Assembly: GCA_017470935.1 (NCBI GenBank)
Contig: JAFUXG010000030.1
Coordinates: 1 to 64,000 of the forward strand
DNA: 64,000 nucleotides
Direction: 5' to 3'
From: Lachnospiraceae bacterium
GTDB taxonomy: Bacteria; Bacillota; Clostridia; Lachnospirales; Lachnospiraceae
The translations under genes were made by a program, and so were the position numbers. The first letter of the stretch is position 1; every line of letters starts with the position of its first letter. Below are positions 53,318 through 61,407 of the stretch, in pieces. The notes beneath the pieces were generated by a model, which worked only from the letters and a program-made list of their open reading frames with translations, was not told the origin of the DNA and did not search any database.

Positions 53318-56149
53318 TCAATCGTTGATGCTGTTGGATGTATCAATATTATCGGGTATGTCTTCGTTTCTCCCCACCTGACCTGACTGACTGCTCGGTA
53401 TCCTTCCATCATTGCTATTTCCTGTAACACCTGTGCTGCCATAATTATATGTACTGCTGCCGCTTACCTGGCCTCCCTGGCTGTTCGGTATACTTCCTGT
53501 ATTGCCGTTTACTGTACTGCTCCCGCTTACCTGGCTTCCCTGGCTGTTTGGTATGCTTCCTGTATTGCTGTTTGCTGTATTGCTTCCACTCACCTGACTT
53601 CCCTGGCTGTTCGGTATGCTTCCTGCATTGCTATTTGCTGTATTGCTTCCACTTACCTGGCTGCCGGATATTGTTCCTGTGCTTTCGGTTCCACTCGTGC
53701 TTCCACCTGCCGATCCTATACCTCCGGCTTCACCCGAATAACTTCCTCCTGAAGAATCACTACGGTTTAATCCCACCTGGTCGCTCTGGCTCTCCGGCAC
53801 ACCATGACCGGCTCCGTCGTCTCCAGGAGAACTGCCTACCTGGCCACTCTGACTTTCGGGCATACTGCCAGCACCATCACTGCCATTCCCGCTTCCGCCA
53901 TGCATCCCTTCATATGCTTTGAGCGTCTCTTCCATCTGTCCCCTTTCACCGGGCTTTATATCATCGCCATTAGCGTGAAATCCATTTTCTTTCATAAATG
54001 CAAGATCTCTCTTCATAGCCTTGTAATCATGATCCTGCATATTTGACGCCTGTTTCAATGCTTTATCCCTATTAGGCGGCCCTGCCTTTAATTCTTTCTG
54101 GTGGAACTTAGCAGCCGCATCACTTTGCTGTTTCTGAGCCCTGTAATCATTCTCAGCAGCAGCCTTGGCATCCTTCATGCTCATACCGTCATTCTTCATG
54201 TGGTCAAGAGTACCCTTCATTACCGCAAGATCTTTACCGTCCTTGCTAAGCTTCTTGCCATCCATTCTTCGTCCTGTCTCTTGGCCATGCTTAACCGCTG
54301 CGTCTAACATCTTCATATCTTTATCACGCTTAGCGGCATCAGCTGCACTAGCCTTGCCTTCGCCGGCAGCACCTTGTTTTCCTCCACCAGCATCAGCAGG
54401 CTGGCCTCCTGCGCCGCTGGAAGCCTTATTTTGCTTCTGCTCCTGTTTCCGCTCGCTTTGCTCCTGTTTCCGCTCGCTTTCCAATTCTTTATTATGCTGA
54501 TTTTTCTCGCTTGAACTAAATGGTGTATTCTGACTCATGAATTTACCGATTGCCGACTCAGTAAACGCCTGTCTCATATCGCCTGCCGTGATAGCCTGCA
54601 TTCCTGCATTATCCGCAAGGATACCTGTGAATATTCCATTAACCTTACTTATAGCCTGAACTGAAGTATATGTAAGGACAACCTTAAGTATTATCGTCAG
54701 TATGAGATTCAAAAGCTTTGCCGCAACATCCATAATATTATTACTGTTGACAGCTGTATCCAAGTCTATATTAGTATCGCCGATAGTAAGTGCCGGACTC
54801 CATATTATTGGAACAAGAAGCAGGAACAGTCTTATGGCTATGACCATTCCGAGAACACTAAGGAGCTGAACTACAAATGCTGTAGTCCACTGCTTGAACT
54901 TCGCCCCGTCATCCATAGGCATAGTTGCAATAGCAAGCGGTGCTATAAGATATAGAGCCAGCAGATTGAATATTCTTACACCGCAGGTTACTATCACCAG
55001 TATCATCTCCATTGCGATGTAATAACCCGAAACATACACGACAACATAGTTCATTTTAAGAGGACTTACCGAAAATACATTTTTGACATCACTAAGGCTG
55101 TACATATCCTTAGAGCCATAATAAAATGGTGCTCTGATATTGTCATAGAAATTAGGATCCCTGTTATACTCATCATTTCTTGCCGCAGCCGTATTGATCG
55201 TTCCCATGGTGCCGGCAAGGAATAGTATCCTGTCAATTGATACCCTTCCTTTGTATTCCTCTGTCTTTCTCTCTACGGACTTAAGCACCTTGATGTTGGG
55301 ATTTGCCTTAATTATCTCCATTGCATCCAAGATAGCATTGGTAATACCGTCATCATAAGAATCTAATGTGGTTTCCTTATTGTAATCATAGGCGGTTCCC
55401 AGCTCCTCCATAAGACTCTGCCAAGTGACCACCTCATTATTATTCTCATCATATTCCTCATAATGGAAATTGAATACTCCCTGGTCTCCCAGATATTTCA
55501 GGTCAGTTCTTATATCGTTATAGCATGCATTAAGATTATACCTTGACCTGTATGACGGGTTTAATGAATAATTACCTATGGTATTAAGTATTCTTCCCAT
55601 AGCCGCATACTGTTCCTCGGTAAATGTTTTGGTATTAGAACCCTTTGTCAGGTCTGTAGATAATATAAATGAATCTGATATTGCCTGCAAAAGCACATTA
55701 GTCGTTGTGATCGATACAAGTATGATCGCATTCATACCAAATATAAGAAGAATACTCTTTAACAGATTCCCAAGGATAGCACCCATAGTCATGCTCTGGT
55801 ACTTTCCTCTTGCGTCAAACATCTTTCTTATAACAGAAATGATGGCGAATGCAAAGGCAAAAACGATTCCAACCATTCCGATTCCCATATATACGCCCCT
55901 TACAGAGTCATGGTTAAAGAATACATTGATAAGGGAATTTTCATTACCGTTATACATAACCGGAGATTCACCGGTGAAGATCATCATCATATTTTCAAGA
56001 AGCTTCATACAGTAAAGCAGAGCTATCTCTACATAATAGAAGATCGCAAATACATAATTTTCAATTAAGTCTGAGAAGAAATCCTTGATCGCTCCACCTA
56101 TATCCACTAAGAACATTGATGAATTGATGAAAGATATAAATGTGTACAT
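53318..56149 (-). CDS. VirB6/TrbL-like polytopic T4SS protein with long disordered tail
   Basis: 943 aa. Residues about 1-530 contain around seven TM helices, including GIGMVGIVFAFAFAIISVI, LLSVLGMVIAIRLFLLLVPI and LLNLILTIILKVVLTYTSV, and a large extracytoplasmic loop. This is the topology of VirB6/TrbL-type channel proteins. The rest is hydrophilic: a Lys/Gln coiled part (ESERKQEQSERKQEQKQ), a helical part, then a Gly/Ser/Asn tail. The tail has six motifs of the form P-x-SQ-x-x-QV (MPESQSGQV, VPESQSDQV, IPNSQGSQV and relatives), three of them in a perfect-period array. AGGAGAG precedes the ATG. It lies between the Ig-like gene and virB4, the usual place for this component. Confidence 0.82.
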   Translation of the reverse strand: MYTFISFINSSMFLVDIGGAIKDFFSDLIENYVFAIFYYVEIALLYCMKLLENMMMIFTGESPVMYNGNENSLINVFFNHDSVRGVYMGIGMVGIVFAFAFAIISVIRKMFDARGKYQSMTMGAILGNLLKSILLIFGMNAIILVSITTTNVLLQAISDSFILSTDLTKGSNTKTFTEEQYAAMGRILNTIGNYSLNPSYRSRYNLNACYNDIRTDLKYLGDQGVFNFHYEEYDENNNEVVTWQSLMEELGTAYDYNKETTLDSYDDGITNAILDAMEIIKANPNIKVLKSVERKTEEYKGRVSIDRILFLAGTMGTINTAAARNDEYNRDPNFYDNIRAPFYYGSKDMYSLSDVKNVFSVSPLKMNYVVVYVSGYYIAMEMILVIVTCGVRIFNLLALYLIAPLAIATMPMDDGAKFKQWTTAFVVQLLSVLGMVIAIRLFLLLVPIIWSPALTIGDTNIDLDTAVNSNNIMDVAAKLLNLILTIILKVVLTYTSVQAISKVNGIFTGILADNAGMQAITAGDMRQAFTESAIGKFMSQNTPFSSSEKNQHNKELESERKQEQSERKQEQKQNKASSGAGGQPADAGGGKQGAAGEGKASAADAAKRDKDMKMLDAAVKHGQETGRRMDGKKLSKDGKDLAVMKGTLDHMKNDGMSMKDAKAAAENDYRAQKQQSDAAAKFHQKELKAGPPNRDKALKQASNMQDHDYKAMKRDLAFMKENGFHANGDDIKPGERGQMEETLKAYEGMHGGSGNGSDGAGSMPESQSGQVGSSPGDDGAGHGVPESQSDQVGLNRSDSSGGSYSGEAGGIGSAGGSTSGTESTGTISGSQVSGSNTANSNAGSIPNSQGSQVSGSNTANSNTGSIPNSQGSQVSGSSTVNGNTGSIPNSQGGQVSGSSTYNYGSTGVTGNSNDGRIPSSQSGQVGRNEDIPDNIDTSNSIND
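53452..53665 (-). repeat. 63-base minisatellite in the VirB6-like tail
   Basis: Three units of 63 bases encode 21 residues each (SQVSGSNTANSNTGSIPNSQ plus G). High nucleotide identity suggests recent expansion. Confidence 0.8.
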
Positions 56150-56165
56150 ATGCTCTCTCCTGTTC

Positions 56166-57236
56166 TTATCTAACTCTGAGATTCTTTCTTGTAAAAGTTA
56201 ATGCTATCGCCATTCCCACTATAAGTATCAATATGAATCCAAACAGCATCCATGCCTGAAGATTAAGATATACCAATATCTTGAACTGTCTTTCAATATA
56301 GTTGCCTGCCGCATCACTGACCACTACACGGTAATCTCCGCTTTCCGTGATCTGTGATTTCAGATTGAGTTTTTTTACCTCGTTACCTGATATAACAGAT
56401 ACTGTGTCCCCCTCCTGAAGTCCTGTTATGGTAACGGGACCTTTAGCTCTGTTATTCTCATCAAGCCCTTCAAATGTCACCTGGGGAGGAGTGTGGTCTA
56501 TAGTCACATTCAGAGTGTAAGTAATACCATTATCTGAACATATATAGTTAATGTTATAGACACCTTCCTGCGTCATATCCACAACACCGTAATCGTAGGC
56601 AGCATCATTACCATTTATCGTAACACTTCTTACACTGAAACCGGCTGGCAGATTATACTGGTTGACAGAGCCCGTAATATTGCTGACTACCCGGAACCCC
56701 ATAATCTGACCGTCATTTCCCGTATCTCCGCTTATAATAGCATATGAACCCGGGGCATTAATAAGTCCGGGGAAGTCATCTAAAGGCTCTCCGTCCTTAT
56801 AAAGTCTTACATTAGCATTTTCGCTAAGCGCAACCGTTACATCTCCTGCCACTATCATACCGTCAGCCACACTCACACTTACGGAACCGTTATCAACAGA
56901 ATATATATAATAACCGGTCGCTCTGTCATAAACAGAGCCGTCTGATATATTAACTCTCTGGGTAGTATCCTGTCCTCCATCCGAAGAAATAGGACTTCCG
57001 GTAAACATATCTATGGGACCATCATAATCGAAATCACCATCTGAAACTCCTGCCTCGGTGGTATAACTATCAATGGCATTACTGTTCTCGACATCCACAG
57101 TGCCTGCTTCATCGATACCTGTAGCTGTTACAGTCTTCGGAATACCCATATCATAAGGATTGCCTGATGCGAGCAAAAAAACTGTGAGTAATATACCTAT
57201 ATATAATTTCAATACTGTCAATATATTTCTTCTCAT
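56166..57236 (-). CDS. Secreted T4SS-cluster protein with Ig-like domains and C-terminal TM anchor
   Basis: 356 aa. A signal peptide (VLKLYIGILLTVFLLASG) is followed by a beta-rich extracytoplasmic part with one or two Ig-like folds (GVYNINYICSDNGITYTLNV, DHTPPQVTFEGL, GDYRVVVSDAAGNYIERQF) and a C-terminal TM helix (AWMLFGFILILIVGMAIALT) with a short basic tail. This type I topology differs from VirB8, which has an N-terminal anchor. ATG at 57236 follows GGAG; the upstream part of the frame runs through a GC-rich repeat and is not coding. It lies between virD4 and the virB6-like gene, so it is probably an outer part of the channel. Confidence 0.65.
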   Translation of the reverse strand: MRRNILTVLKLYIGILLTVFLLASGNPYDMGIPKTVTATGIDEAGTVDVENSNAIDSYTTEAGVSDGDFDYDGPIDMFTGSPISSDGGQDTTQRVNISDGSVYDRATGYYIYSVDNGSVSVSVADGMIVAGDVTVALSENANVRLYKDGEPLDDFPGLINAPGSYAIISGDTGNDGQIMGFRVVSNITGSVNQYNLPAGFSVRSVTINGNDAAYDYGVVDMTQEGVYNINYICSDNGITYTLNVTIDHTPPQVTFEGLDENNRAKGPVTITGLQEGDTVSVISGNEVKKLNLKSQITESGDYRVVVSDAAGNYIERQFKILVYLNLQAWMLFGFILILIVGMAIALTFTRKNLRVR

Positions 57237-57286
57237 TGAAAACTCCATTTTCCAATAATATTGCCATTCGTTTTTTTCAAAATGTA

Positions 57287-57373
57287 CACCCCTCATCCGC
57301 CCTTCGGTCATCTGTCTTCGCTCCCTCGCAAACCCGTCGTCCACCTGACTTCGTGCGCCCCCAGAGGGAAGGC
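57287..57373. repeat. GC-rich REP-like intergenic element, copy 2
   Basis: Starts CACCCCTCATCC and ends GAGGGAAGGC, with TTCGGTC and CTTCGTGCG hairpin segments between. It shares ends and layout with 19905-19951. It lies between the coupling-protein stop and the real start of the Ig-like gene. Confidence 0.5.
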
Positions 57374-57404
57374 TTAACTTTCTTTGCCTCGTCCCAAAAC
57401 TCAT

Positions 57405-59432
57405 TTACGAAGCCTCATACTCGCCTTCGTCATCATCTTCTTCCTTGCCAAGTACGATATCATTTCTTATATCCAGATCATAGAATACCTCGTCTGCCCT
57501 GAACATATGGCTTCTTAACTCATCCATGTCCATTCGCCCCATCTTGTAGAAGGGACAGAGATAGCTTGGTGTGTATTTGGTCTTCAACGGATAGTTACCG
57601 AATGTAACGATAATGGCATTACCGGTACTCTCCTTATTGTTGAGCATCTGCAATTCAGACGGATATATAAGAGGTCTTACCTGCGTCTGGGTTGACAGGT
57701 TCATCTCGCCTGCCTTGGCTCCAATGGATGATGATGTGGATGTGGTCCGCACCGTCATATTACCGCAGAGCTTAGAGAACTCCTCACAGGTTCCTATATC
57801 GTTGGAACCGATGAACATCTTCATACCGCAGTTAGACTTAACGATATCCGCCACCTTCTCACCATATACATTATTAAGCTGTGAGTAGGACTGAACCACC
57901 ATGTTGAACCATATCTTTCTTGAACGGCCAACGGTGATCATCTTGTCGAACTTCTCTATCTTAGGCATGTTACCGAACTCATCAAGGATGAAGTACACAT
58001 TTCTCGGCAGTGACAGATCCTCTCTTGCCGAAGCCACCTTGATAAGCGCCTTATACATACAGAGGATAAATACAGCCGCAAGCCCGTGTCTTGTATCCTT
58101 CTCATCAGGAATCTTCATGAACAGTGCCGTAGGCTCCTCTGCAAACTTCTCAGCCTGGACATCAGTTGCAGATGTAAGACCACAGAGTCCTCTATCGTTG
58201 AACATATTTAACTTATCAAATGTTATTGACATATATGAGGAAAGTGTTGTATCCGCTGCCGAAAGCACCTGCCTTGAAAGGGTGTATGCCTGTGACAGCT
58301 TGCTCCTGCCCTCAAAGTAATCCTTCAATGCCGCAAACTCATTCTCGGAATTAGTGAGCGCCTTATTGAGATTGAAGAAATTGAACTTATCCTTAGTCAT
58401 TCCAAGTCTCTCGTCCTCAGAATCCTCTAACATGGCAAGGCAGGTACTCATAATGATGGAGCGGGCACCCTTCTCCCATACAGGATCCTTCTCATTCTCT
58501 ATAGGACATATAACGGATATAAGGTCATTAAGATCCTCGTACATCTCATCATAGTAACGCTGTCTCGTTACCGACACATCATCCTGACAGTGGGAAAGAT
58601 CAGCATACGCCTTGCCATCCCATTCAGCCCATGTACTTCCTTCCTCTGCCTCTCCATCCATTCTCTTAAGATCAGGATAGTCAGCCATACTGTCCTTATG
58701 CATCTTGATGCCCTTGCCGGCATTCACATAGTCCTGATACATATCCCATATTCCATCTAAGGGATTCCATCTTGAAGATGAATATGTATCACGAAGGTCA
58801 AGAAGAAGCACATTATAACCGCGCTCTTTGAGAAAACCTGAATGAAGGTCAAAAAGCTCACCCTTCGGGTCTGTCATTATCATGGAGCTCCCCGCCGCCG
58901 TAGCTCCAAGAAGCTGTATCATCGGATTGATAAATGTTGTGGTCTTACCGGAACCGGTAGCACCGATTATAAGGGAATGGGCTCCCGGAAGGAAGTTGAC
59001 CTCTAACATCTTCTTATTGTTAAGGACAGCCCTTACGGGGATACCATCCTTATTAACCTTATTGAGTTCACTGTAGGGATTATGCGGAAAATACTTATCC
59101 CTCTCCTTCTCTGTTAGGAAACGGCTGTTTTCAAGAGACCCCTCTACTCTGTCAGCCTCGCCCTTCCTGCCAAGAAGACTCCCGCCGGATGCCGTGATCA
59201 TACGGTCAAGGTTGTTGCCTGAAAGCATATAGAGGATTGCCAGCACCAAGCCTGCACCAGCTCCATAGAGCCATGTCTTTCCTGATAACAGCAGCGTAAA
59301 ATCTATCTCACTTTGCTGCCCCTGTATGGCAGCAGCTATCATATCAGGAATTGAACGGATAAGGAATCCCACCGTTCCCGCTATAAGTACGAATATGAGT
59401 ATATACATTATGATCTTCATCCATGTCTTCAT
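57405..59432 (-). CDS. VirD4/TraG-type coupling protein
   Basis: 675 aa. Two N-terminal TM helices (IIMYILIFVLIAGTVGFLI; TWLYGAGAGLVLAILYML) anchor a cytoplasmic hexameric ATPase. Walker A is IIGATGSGKTTTFINPM with Lys163; Walker B is VYFILDEFGNM with Asp484. The TraG/VirD4 signature GPxGxGKS equivalent, SMIMTDPKGELFDLH, and the distal IGSNDIGTCEEFSKLCGN and TGNAIIVTFGNYPL match VirD4 proteins. It selects substrates and feeds them to the VirB channel. ATG at 59432 follows GGAGG; an upstream extension lacks support. Its C-terminus is acidic (KEEDDDEGEYEAS), suited to bind basic substrate tails such as those of the three effector-like proteins. Confidence 0.92.
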   Translation of the reverse strand: MKTWMKIIMYILIFVLIAGTVGFLIRSIPDMIAAAIQGQQSEIDFTLLLSGKTWLYGAGAGLVLAILYMLSGNNLDRMITASGGSLLGRKGEADRVEGSLENSRFLTEKERDKYFPHNPYSELNKVNKDGIPVRAVLNNKKMLEVNFLPGAHSLIIGATGSGKTTTFINPMIQLLGATAAGSSMIMTDPKGELFDLHSGFLKERGYNVLLLDLRDTYSSSRWNPLDGIWDMYQDYVNAGKGIKMHKDSMADYPDLKRMDGEAEEGSTWAEWDGKAYADLSHCQDDVSVTRQRYYDEMYEDLNDLISVICPIENEKDPVWEKGARSIIMSTCLAMLEDSEDERLGMTKDKFNFFNLNKALTNSENEFAALKDYFEGRSKLSQAYTLSRQVLSAADTTLSSYMSITFDKLNMFNDRGLCGLTSATDVQAEKFAEEPTALFMKIPDEKDTRHGLAAVFILCMYKALIKVASAREDLSLPRNVYFILDEFGNMPKIEKFDKMITVGRSRKIWFNMVVQSYSQLNNVYGEKVADIVKSNCGMKMFIGSNDIGTCEEFSKLCGNMTVRTTSTSSSIGAKAGEMNLSTQTQVRPLIYPSELQMLNNKESTGNAIIVTFGNYPLKTKYTPSYLCPFYKMGRMDMDELRSHMFRADEVFYDLDIRNDIVLGKEEDDDEGEYEAS

Positions 59433-59768
59433 ATAAGAATACCTCCAATTACAATTATTAATTGTAACTCCCAAAGTGGTAAAGAATATTATGCGAAGTA
59501 CTTCGTACATTCTCATAACCTCGAAAACTTCGTTTTCTCGTTATCTTATCTCCCCTTAGATGTCATATACGCCAAAAGCCAAATGTCAGATGCTGCGTAA
59601 CTTAACATCATTTATAATAATCCATCTGTCACATATGACCTCAAAGAGCAGACAACATAGCCAAACATAATATTGAAAAACCTTAATTCGGTGAATCCTC
59701 ATATACAACTCATTGGTCAGAGTCTTATCCCTGACCAATGAAGTATGTATGTACATCTCAGGTTATGA
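59433..59768. other. Gap between pilin and coupling-protein genes, with a stable hairpin
   Basis: The 336-base gap has no credible gene. It contains a perfect 10-base-arm hairpin CATTGGTCAG/CTGACCAATG (59711-59740) just beyond the pilin stop, without a T tract, and a second dyad around CGAAAAC/GTTTTC near 59522-59538. These could stabilise or attenuate the transcript so that pilin is made in excess over the channel ATPases. Confidence 0.5.
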
Positions 59769-60206
59769 TTACTGAGCCTCTGTTGCAGTCTGTACAGCTG
59801 AACCTGCATTAGCTGTAGAGTTAGTCATCCAATTATTAAGTACAGGGATACCGAGCTTAAGTACAACCAAAAGTACAAAGATAAGTACATAACCTATAAG
59901 GAATGACTTAATTGACTGTTTACGCTTCTCTCTCTCCTGTGGCTCTTCAGCAGTAGCATACTTGAACCCAAGAATGATAGCATACACAGCACCGCCTGCA
60001 CCCACAAGAAGAAGTAAAGGATTAACCAGTGAATTGATAAGGCCAAGTACAGGATTAACTACCGTGTTAATATCTGCACCCTGCTGTGCAGCAAATGCAA
60101 CTCCGCTATAAGCAAGTACCGTAAGAACTGCCACAAATGCAAATGAGCAGATCTTCATCCTCTTGATTCCCTTGGGACTTCCCAGTTTCTTAATAACTTT
60201 CTTCAT
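59769..60206 (-). CDS. VirB2-like pilin subunit
   Basis: 145 aa. A long signal peptide ends in YSGVAFA (KICSFAFVAVLTVLAYSGVAFA), followed by a small hydrophobic protein with two TM helices (about residues 62-85, LVNPLLLLVGAGGAVYAIIL; about 105-125, FLIGYVLIFVLLVVLKLGI) separated by a charged loop (EEPQEREKRKQS). This is the VirB2/TrbC pilin plan, and it is the first gene of the T4SS unit. ATG at 60206 lies behind AAGGAGG; the 37-residue upstream extension is rejected. Two tandem SARP-type promoter modules precede it. Confidence 0.8.
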   Translation of the reverse strand: MKKVIKKLGSPKGIKRMKICSFAFVAVLTVLAYSGVAFAAQQGADINTVVNPVLGLINSLVNPLLLLVGAGGAVYAIILGFKYATAEEPQEREKRKQSIKSFLIGYVLIFVLLVVLKLGIPVLNNWMTNSTANAGSAVQTATEAQ

Positions 60207-60333
60207 AATTCTTTCCTCCTTAATATGAATTTGTTTTTTTGATTCGAGGGTTATATGCCTTCCCTCACCGCTTTTTATTCTGCAATGCCTTCGATTCATT
60301 CTCATTATCACATTCATTACAGCTTATGTATGA

Positions 60334-60366
60334 ATTGTACTATACAAAGCGCTACAAATGTGCAAC
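60334..60366 (-). promoter_or_regulatory. SARP-type promoter module, copy E (pilin-proximal)
   Basis: Minus strand: GTTGCAC (60360-60366), 4 bases, GTAGCGC (60349-60355), 9 bases, TACAAT (60334-60339). The extended -10 TG is absent here. Confidence 0.75.
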
Positions 60367-60407
60367 GCATCGTATTACAAAACCCTTTCATTGCAGTCTA
60401 TGCATAT

Positions 60408-60440
60408 AGTGTACTACGCAAAGCGCTACAAATGTGCAAC
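60408..60440 (-). promoter_or_regulatory. SARP-type promoter module, copy F (pilin-distal)
   Basis: Minus strand: GTTGCAC (60434-60440), 4 bases, GTAGCGC (60423-60429), 9 bases, TACACT (60408-60413). It lies exactly 74 bases upstream of copy E, about seven helical turns. Confidence 0.75.
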
Positions 60441-60518
60441 ACACTTTCATATGCAATACTATATGCTTCTTAAAATGAATGCTTATATTCAAAAAGCAAA
60501 TCTCACTAATATAAAAAT

Positions 60519-60549
60519 GATGCCGGTTATTAAAATAACCGACACCATC
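60519..60549 (-). terminator. Terminator after the response regulator gene
   Basis: Stem GATGCCGGTTATT against AATAACCGACACCATC (with G-U pairs), followed on the minus strand by ATTTTTAT. It separates the two-component operon from the T4SS transcript. Confidence 0.75.
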
Positions 60550-60576
60550 TCTAGCATATGTATTATTTTCAGTATT

Positions 60577-61389
60577 TCAATAATATGTATCTCCCGACTT
60601 CATAACAAGTTCACCAAGGGTCATCTCAGCCCATGAATACTGTGTCATGTATTCTCCCTGAAAGGCATTGATATAGAAGCTGTCTCCTGAAAGATAGTTA
60701 TAGTAATCGCAGTCAATCTTAGAAGTATCTATCCCATAAGCATTCCATGCCTTAACAAGAATATCCGCAACCCCAACTTTGTTAAGATCCTCCTTAAGCT
60801 TTGCATACCATAATCTTATCCAGCTTTTTTGCTGTTTCTCATTTTCCACATCCTCAAAGAATACATCATATATCTCATTAACGGAACACAATGCTCCTTT
60901 CCTGTCAATCAGATATGCAAGCAGCTCCTTACTCTTTGCTCTCTTGAATGTGACAGGTGTTCCGCTTGAATCAAATACTTCAAAATTACCAAAGCATTGA
61001 ACACTCACTTTCTTATCTTTCTCTTTTTTTGCAACAGGATTTCTAAGTTCATCAAGCTCTCTTATTATATCCTCTCTGTTAACAGGCTTTAATACAAAAC
61101 CGCTGGCATGAAGCTGAAAGGACTGATAAGCAAACTTCTCGTGTCCTGTCACAAAGATAATATTGGTCTTAGGGGATATCTCCTTTATCCTCTTGGCAAG
61201 CTCCAACCCCGTAATCCCGGGCATCTCTATATCCAGCCATGCAATGTCGGGAAGTTTGTCTTTCACATAGGAAAGTGCCGCCTCTGCATCTTTATAAGGA
61301 ATATGTTCCCCCGTAGGATCAATCTCTGTCATTATCTTCACTATTTCCTTTGCGGTATTGATTTTGTCGTCAACTGATATTGTTATCAT
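60577..61389 (-). CDS. Response regulator with SARP/BTAD-type output domain
   Basis: 270 aa. The receiver domain (about 1-120) has the acidic pair Asp7-Asp8, phosphoacceptor Asp53 in AWLDIEMPG, Thr in FVTGHEK and Lys in VLKPVN. The output (about 130-265) begins SVQCFGNFEVF and has KRAKSKELLAYLIDRKGALC and VNEIYDVFFED. That is the OmpR-like winged helix plus helical region of the transcriptional activators grouped with SARPs. Such proteins recruit RNA polymerase from heptamer repeats spaced 11 bases. Repeats of that layout occur at six promoters nearby, two of them directly downstream of this gene, so it is the prime candidate for their activator. It follows its kinase gene by 18 bases. Confidence 0.85.
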   Translation of the reverse strand: MITISVDDKINTAKEIVKIMTEIDPTGEHIPYKDAEAALSYVKDKLPDIAWLDIEMPGITGLELAKRIKEISPKTNIIFVTGHEKFAYQSFQLHASGFVLKPVNREDIIRELDELRNPVAKKEKDKKVSVQCFGNFEVFDSSGTPVTFKRAKSKELLAYLIDRKGALCSVNEIYDVFFEDVENEKQQKSWIRLWYAKLKEDLNKVGVADILVKAWNAYGIDTSKIDCDYYNYLSGDSFYINAFQGEYMTQYSWAEMTLGELVMKSGDTYY

Positions 61390-61407
61390 CAGCTTTCCTC
61401 CTGTTGT

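Noticed and set aside
57237..57404. N-terminal extension of the Ig-like protein up to 57404
   Set aside because: This part runs through the GC-rich REP-like element, gives an Arg/Gln-rich peptide before the signal sequence, and has no ribosome site; ATG at 57236 does.
59522..59768. Small minus-strand gene of about 54 codons between pilin and virD4
   Set aside because: No ribosome site, unconvincing composition, and it crosses a stable hairpin.
48724..60206. Complete integrative conjugative element
   Set aside because: No relaxase, integrase, replication gene, oriT or attachment repeats could be seen. A conjugative origin outside the window cannot be excluded.
60345..60440. Sigma-54 promoter (-24/-12)
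   Set aside because: TTGCAC-N5-TAGCG lacks the GG at -24, and a TAtAwT box at constant distance in all six copies indicates a sigma-70-type promoter.
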